Assembly (NCBI RefSeq): GCF_003008535.1
Contig: NZ_CP027666.1
Span: 2,345,501-2,409,500 of the forward strand
Length of the DNA: 64,000 bases
Reading direction: 5' to 3'
Source of the DNA: Ottowia oryzae
Lineage (GTDB): Bacteria; Pseudomonadota; Gammaproteobacteria; Burkholderiales; Burkholderiaceae_C
Under the pieces are notes generated by a model. That model ran no database searches. It worked only from the letters and a program-made list of their open reading frames with translations, and was not told the DNA's origin. Both the position numbers and the translations under genes were made by a program. This document shows positions 62,141-64,000 of this stretch, one piece after another. Each line of letters begins with the position of its first letter. Positions within the stretch are counted from its first letter, which is position 1.

Positions 62141-63465
62141 GCGAAGCGGGCGCGCGGCTGTCCCGCAGCGCCGGGCTGCGCATTGACGACTGGCAAGCCT
62201 GGGTGGCCGCGGTGACCCAGCCGGCGGTGCTGGCGGACGTGGCTGCGGTGGCGGCGTGTTGCCTGGTGGCCTGGGCTATCGCGTATGTGCTGCGTGCGCG
62301 CACGCGAAATGAGGCGCGTTCGTGGGGCATTCTGCTGGGCGACAAAGGCTTTGACGGGGTGCTTTTCCCGGCACTGTGCCTGCTGCTGTCGTGGTCGGCG
62401 CGCGAGGCGTTGACGGCCCTGGACGTGCCCACGCCGCTGTTTCGCATTGCGCTGCCCGCGCTGGCGGCGCTGGTGATCATGCGGCTGGGCGTGCGGGTGC
62501 TGCGCGCGGCCTTTCCCACGGCCGCGGGCGTGGGCGTGCTGGAGCGCAGCCTGTCCTGGCTGATCTGGCTTGTGGCCGTGCTGTGGATCATCGGCCTGCT
62601 GCCCGTGCTGCTGGAAGAGTCGGAAAGCGTGCGCTGGAAGGTGGGCGGCGTGTCGCTCAGCCTGCGCTCGGTGCTGGAAGCGGGGGTGAACGTCGCCGTC
62701 ACCCTGCTGCTGGCGCTGTGGCTGTCGGCGGCGCTGGAGTCGCGCCTGCTGCGCAACGCCAAGGGCGATCACCTGTCCACCCGCAAGATGATCGCTAACG
62801 TGCTTCGCGTGCTGCTGATGTTCGTGGCCGTGCTGGTGTCGCTGTCGGCCGTGGGCATCGACCTGACGGCGCTGTCGGTGCTGGGCGGCGCGATTGGCGT
62901 GGGCATCGGCCTGGGCCTGCAAAAGCTTGCGTCCAACTACGTCTCGGGCTTCGTGGTATTGAGCGAACGCGCCATCCGCATCGGTGACGTCATCAAGGTC
63001 GACGGTTTTGAAGGGCAGATCACCGACATTCGCGCGCGTTACACGGTGATTCGCGGCTTGAGCGGACGCGAGGCCATCGTGCCCAATGACAGCCTCGTCA
63101 CGCAGCGCATTGAAAACCTGTCGCTGGCGGACCGGCGCGTATGGCAAACCACGGTGGTTTCGGTGGGTTACGACAGCGACGTGGATCTGGTGCGCAAGTT
63201 GTTGCGCGAAGCGGCCTTCAGCGCCCAGCGCGTGCTGCGCCAACCCGGCCCCGAGGCCTACCTGACCGCGTTTGGCGACGACGGCCTGGAGTTCACCGTG
63301 GGCTACTGGATGAGCGAGCCCGAGGCGGGGCAGATGGGCTTGCGTTCAGAGATCAACCTGGCCATCCTGGCGGCGCTGCGCGCGAACGGTATCGACATAC
63401 CCTTTCCGCAGAGGGTGGTGCACCAGGCCGAGGCGCCGGCGCCGCCACCCGCGCCCCCGGCCTGA
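62119..63465 (+). CDS. MscS-family mechanosensitive ion channel
   Basis: Inner-membrane channel of 448 residues. Five or so helices lead to the pore helix (LSVLGGAIGVGIGLGLQKLA), followed by SNYVSGFVVLSERAIRIGDV and IKVDGFEGQITDIRARYTVI of the MscS beta domain, and a C-terminal alpha/beta domain ending with a Pro/Ala-rich tail. It is a mid-length MscS with extra N-terminal helices. It starts with GTG and overlaps the enoyl-CoA hydratase gene by 22 bases, so the two are co-transcribed. Confidence 0.92.
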   Translation: MADAPSLSEAGARLSRSAGLRIDDWQAWVAAVTQPAVLADVAAVAACCLVAWAIAYVLRARTRNEARSWGILLGDKGFDGVLFPALCLLLSWSAREALTALDVPTPLFRIALPALAALVIMRLGVRVLRAAFPTAAGVGVLERSLSWLIWLVAVLWIIGLLPVLLEESESVRWKVGGVSLSLRSVLEAGVNVAVTLLLALWLSAALESRLLRNAKGDHLSTRKMIANVLRVLLMFVAVLVSLSAVGIDLTALSVLGGAIGVGIGLGLQKLASNYVSGFVVLSERAIRIGDVIKVDGFEGQITDIRARYTVIRGLSGREAIVPNDSLVTQRIENLSLADRRVWQTTVVSVGYDSDVDLVRKLLREAAFSAQRVLRQPGPEAYLTAFGDDGLEFTVGYWMSEPEAGQMGLRSEINLAILAALRANGIDIPFPQRVVHQAEAPAPPPAPPA

Positions 63466-63638
63466 GTCGCCTCGGAGACATCCCTCCGGGGCCAGCGCCC
63501 GCCGCCTGAGGCCATGCCCACAATGGCACTGGCCGTCATGGCAAATCGGGCATGTCCGTGGACTAGAATCATTTTGGGCCCGACGTGCGGCGCAGCGCCG
63601 CAGCCTCCGGGTGTCGTCTACAACAAGGAGATTGAAGA

Positions 63639-64000
63639 ATGAAAGCACTCGTCGCGGTCAAGCGCGTCGTTGATTACAACGTCAAGGTTCGCGTGAAGTC
63701 AGACGGCACGGGGGTGGATACCGCCAACGTCAAGATGAGCATGAACCCCTTCGACGAGATCGCTGTCGAAGAAGCGGTGCGTTTGAAGGAAAAGGGCGTC
63801 GTCACGGAAATCATCGCCGTGTCCGCCGGCCCCGCCCAGGCGCAAGAGACGCTGCGCACCGCCATGGCCATTGGCGCCGACCGCGGCATCCTGATCGAGA
63901 CGACCGAAGAGCTGCAACCCCTGGCCGTGGCCAAGCTGCTTAAAGCGCTGGTCGACAAAGAGCAGCCGCAAATCATCATCCTGGGCAAGCAAGCCATCGA
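63639..64000 (+). CDS. etfB: Electron transfer flavoprotein beta subunit, partial (runs off the window)
   Basis: The first 120 residues of an EtfB protein: MKALVAVKRVVDYNVKVRVK, then KMSMNPFDEIAVEEAVRLKE and EIIAVSAGPAQAQETLRTAM, all typical of the family. The partner etfA would be expected beyond the right edge. AAGGAG lies 8 bases before the ATG at 63639. Electron transfer flavoprotein accepts electrons from acyl-CoA dehydrogenases and passes them to the respiratory chain. Confidence 0.95.
   Translation, partial: MKALVAVKRVVDYNVKVRVKSDGTGVDTANVKMSMNPFDEIAVEEAVRLKEKGVVTEIIAVSAGPAQAQETLRTAMAIGADRGILIETTEELQPLAVAKLLKALVDKEQPQIIILGKQAI

Overview
The window is a GC-rich, gene-dense chromosomal segment with no phage, IS element, CRISPR array, rRNA or tRNA that I can see. 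Gene content, protein style and a family of short intergenic repeats point to a betaproteobacterium of the Burkholderiales, most likely a Comamonadaceae-type organism. That placement is inferred from the sequence, not from a database search.

Layout. 1-2 kb: a FecI-type sigma factor and FecR-type anti-sigma pair on the minus strand. 2-11.6 kb: penicillin-binding protein 1C and a giant bacterial alpha-2-macroglobulin, both minus, separated by a plus-strand GAF gene. 11.8-14.6 kb: a three-gene glycosylation cassette (family 2 glycosyltransferase, SMR-type small transporter, polytopic DUF2142 protein) that looks less GC-rich than its surroundings. 14.6-22.6 kb: argH divergent from a LytS/AlgZ-type kinase and LytTR/AlgR-type regulator, then hemC-hemD-hemX-hemY, an order like the argH-algZ-algR-hemCD region of Pseudomonas. 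22.8-26.3 kb: a Lys/Ala-rich histone-like protein, then ahpF and ahpC. 26.6-28 kb: bactofilin and an M23 peptidase. 28.3-35 kb: rne divergent from rluC, followed by a tight HAD-Rieske-SppA series. 35-41 kb: a flavodoxin-like protein, an Lrp-type regulator divergent from a 1234-residue indolepyruvate ferredoxin oxidoreductase, and a RidA protein.

41-54 kb is the most unusual block. Two copies of the circularly permuted ATP-grasp plus alpha-E module flank comEC. One is a single fused 873-residue protein inside a minus-strand operon with a transglutaminase-like protein and a 1178-residue transglutaminase/DUF2126 (glutamine-synthetase-like amide ligase) protein. The other is split into two adjacent plus-strand genes. 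Such sets have been predicted in the literature to make or attach peptides, but the product is unknown. 54.8-60.1 kb is a MoxR ATPase, DUF58, TgpA-type membrane transglutaminase and MltB lytic transglycosylase cluster. The window ends with a histone-deacetylase-like hydrolase, an enoyl-CoA hydratase, an MscS-type channel and the 5' part of etfB.

A dispersed, imperfectly palindromic repeat of about 50-65 bases runs through the whole window. At least nine copies lie between genes. At least seven more lie inside coding sequences without breaking the frame, where they encode recurring peptide types: an inter-domain linker in PbpC, a ComEC loop, the signal-peptide region of MltB and the N-terminus of the DUF58 protein, among others. 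This resembles in concept the palindromic elements of Rickettsia that insert into proteins, and it is the observation I rate highest.
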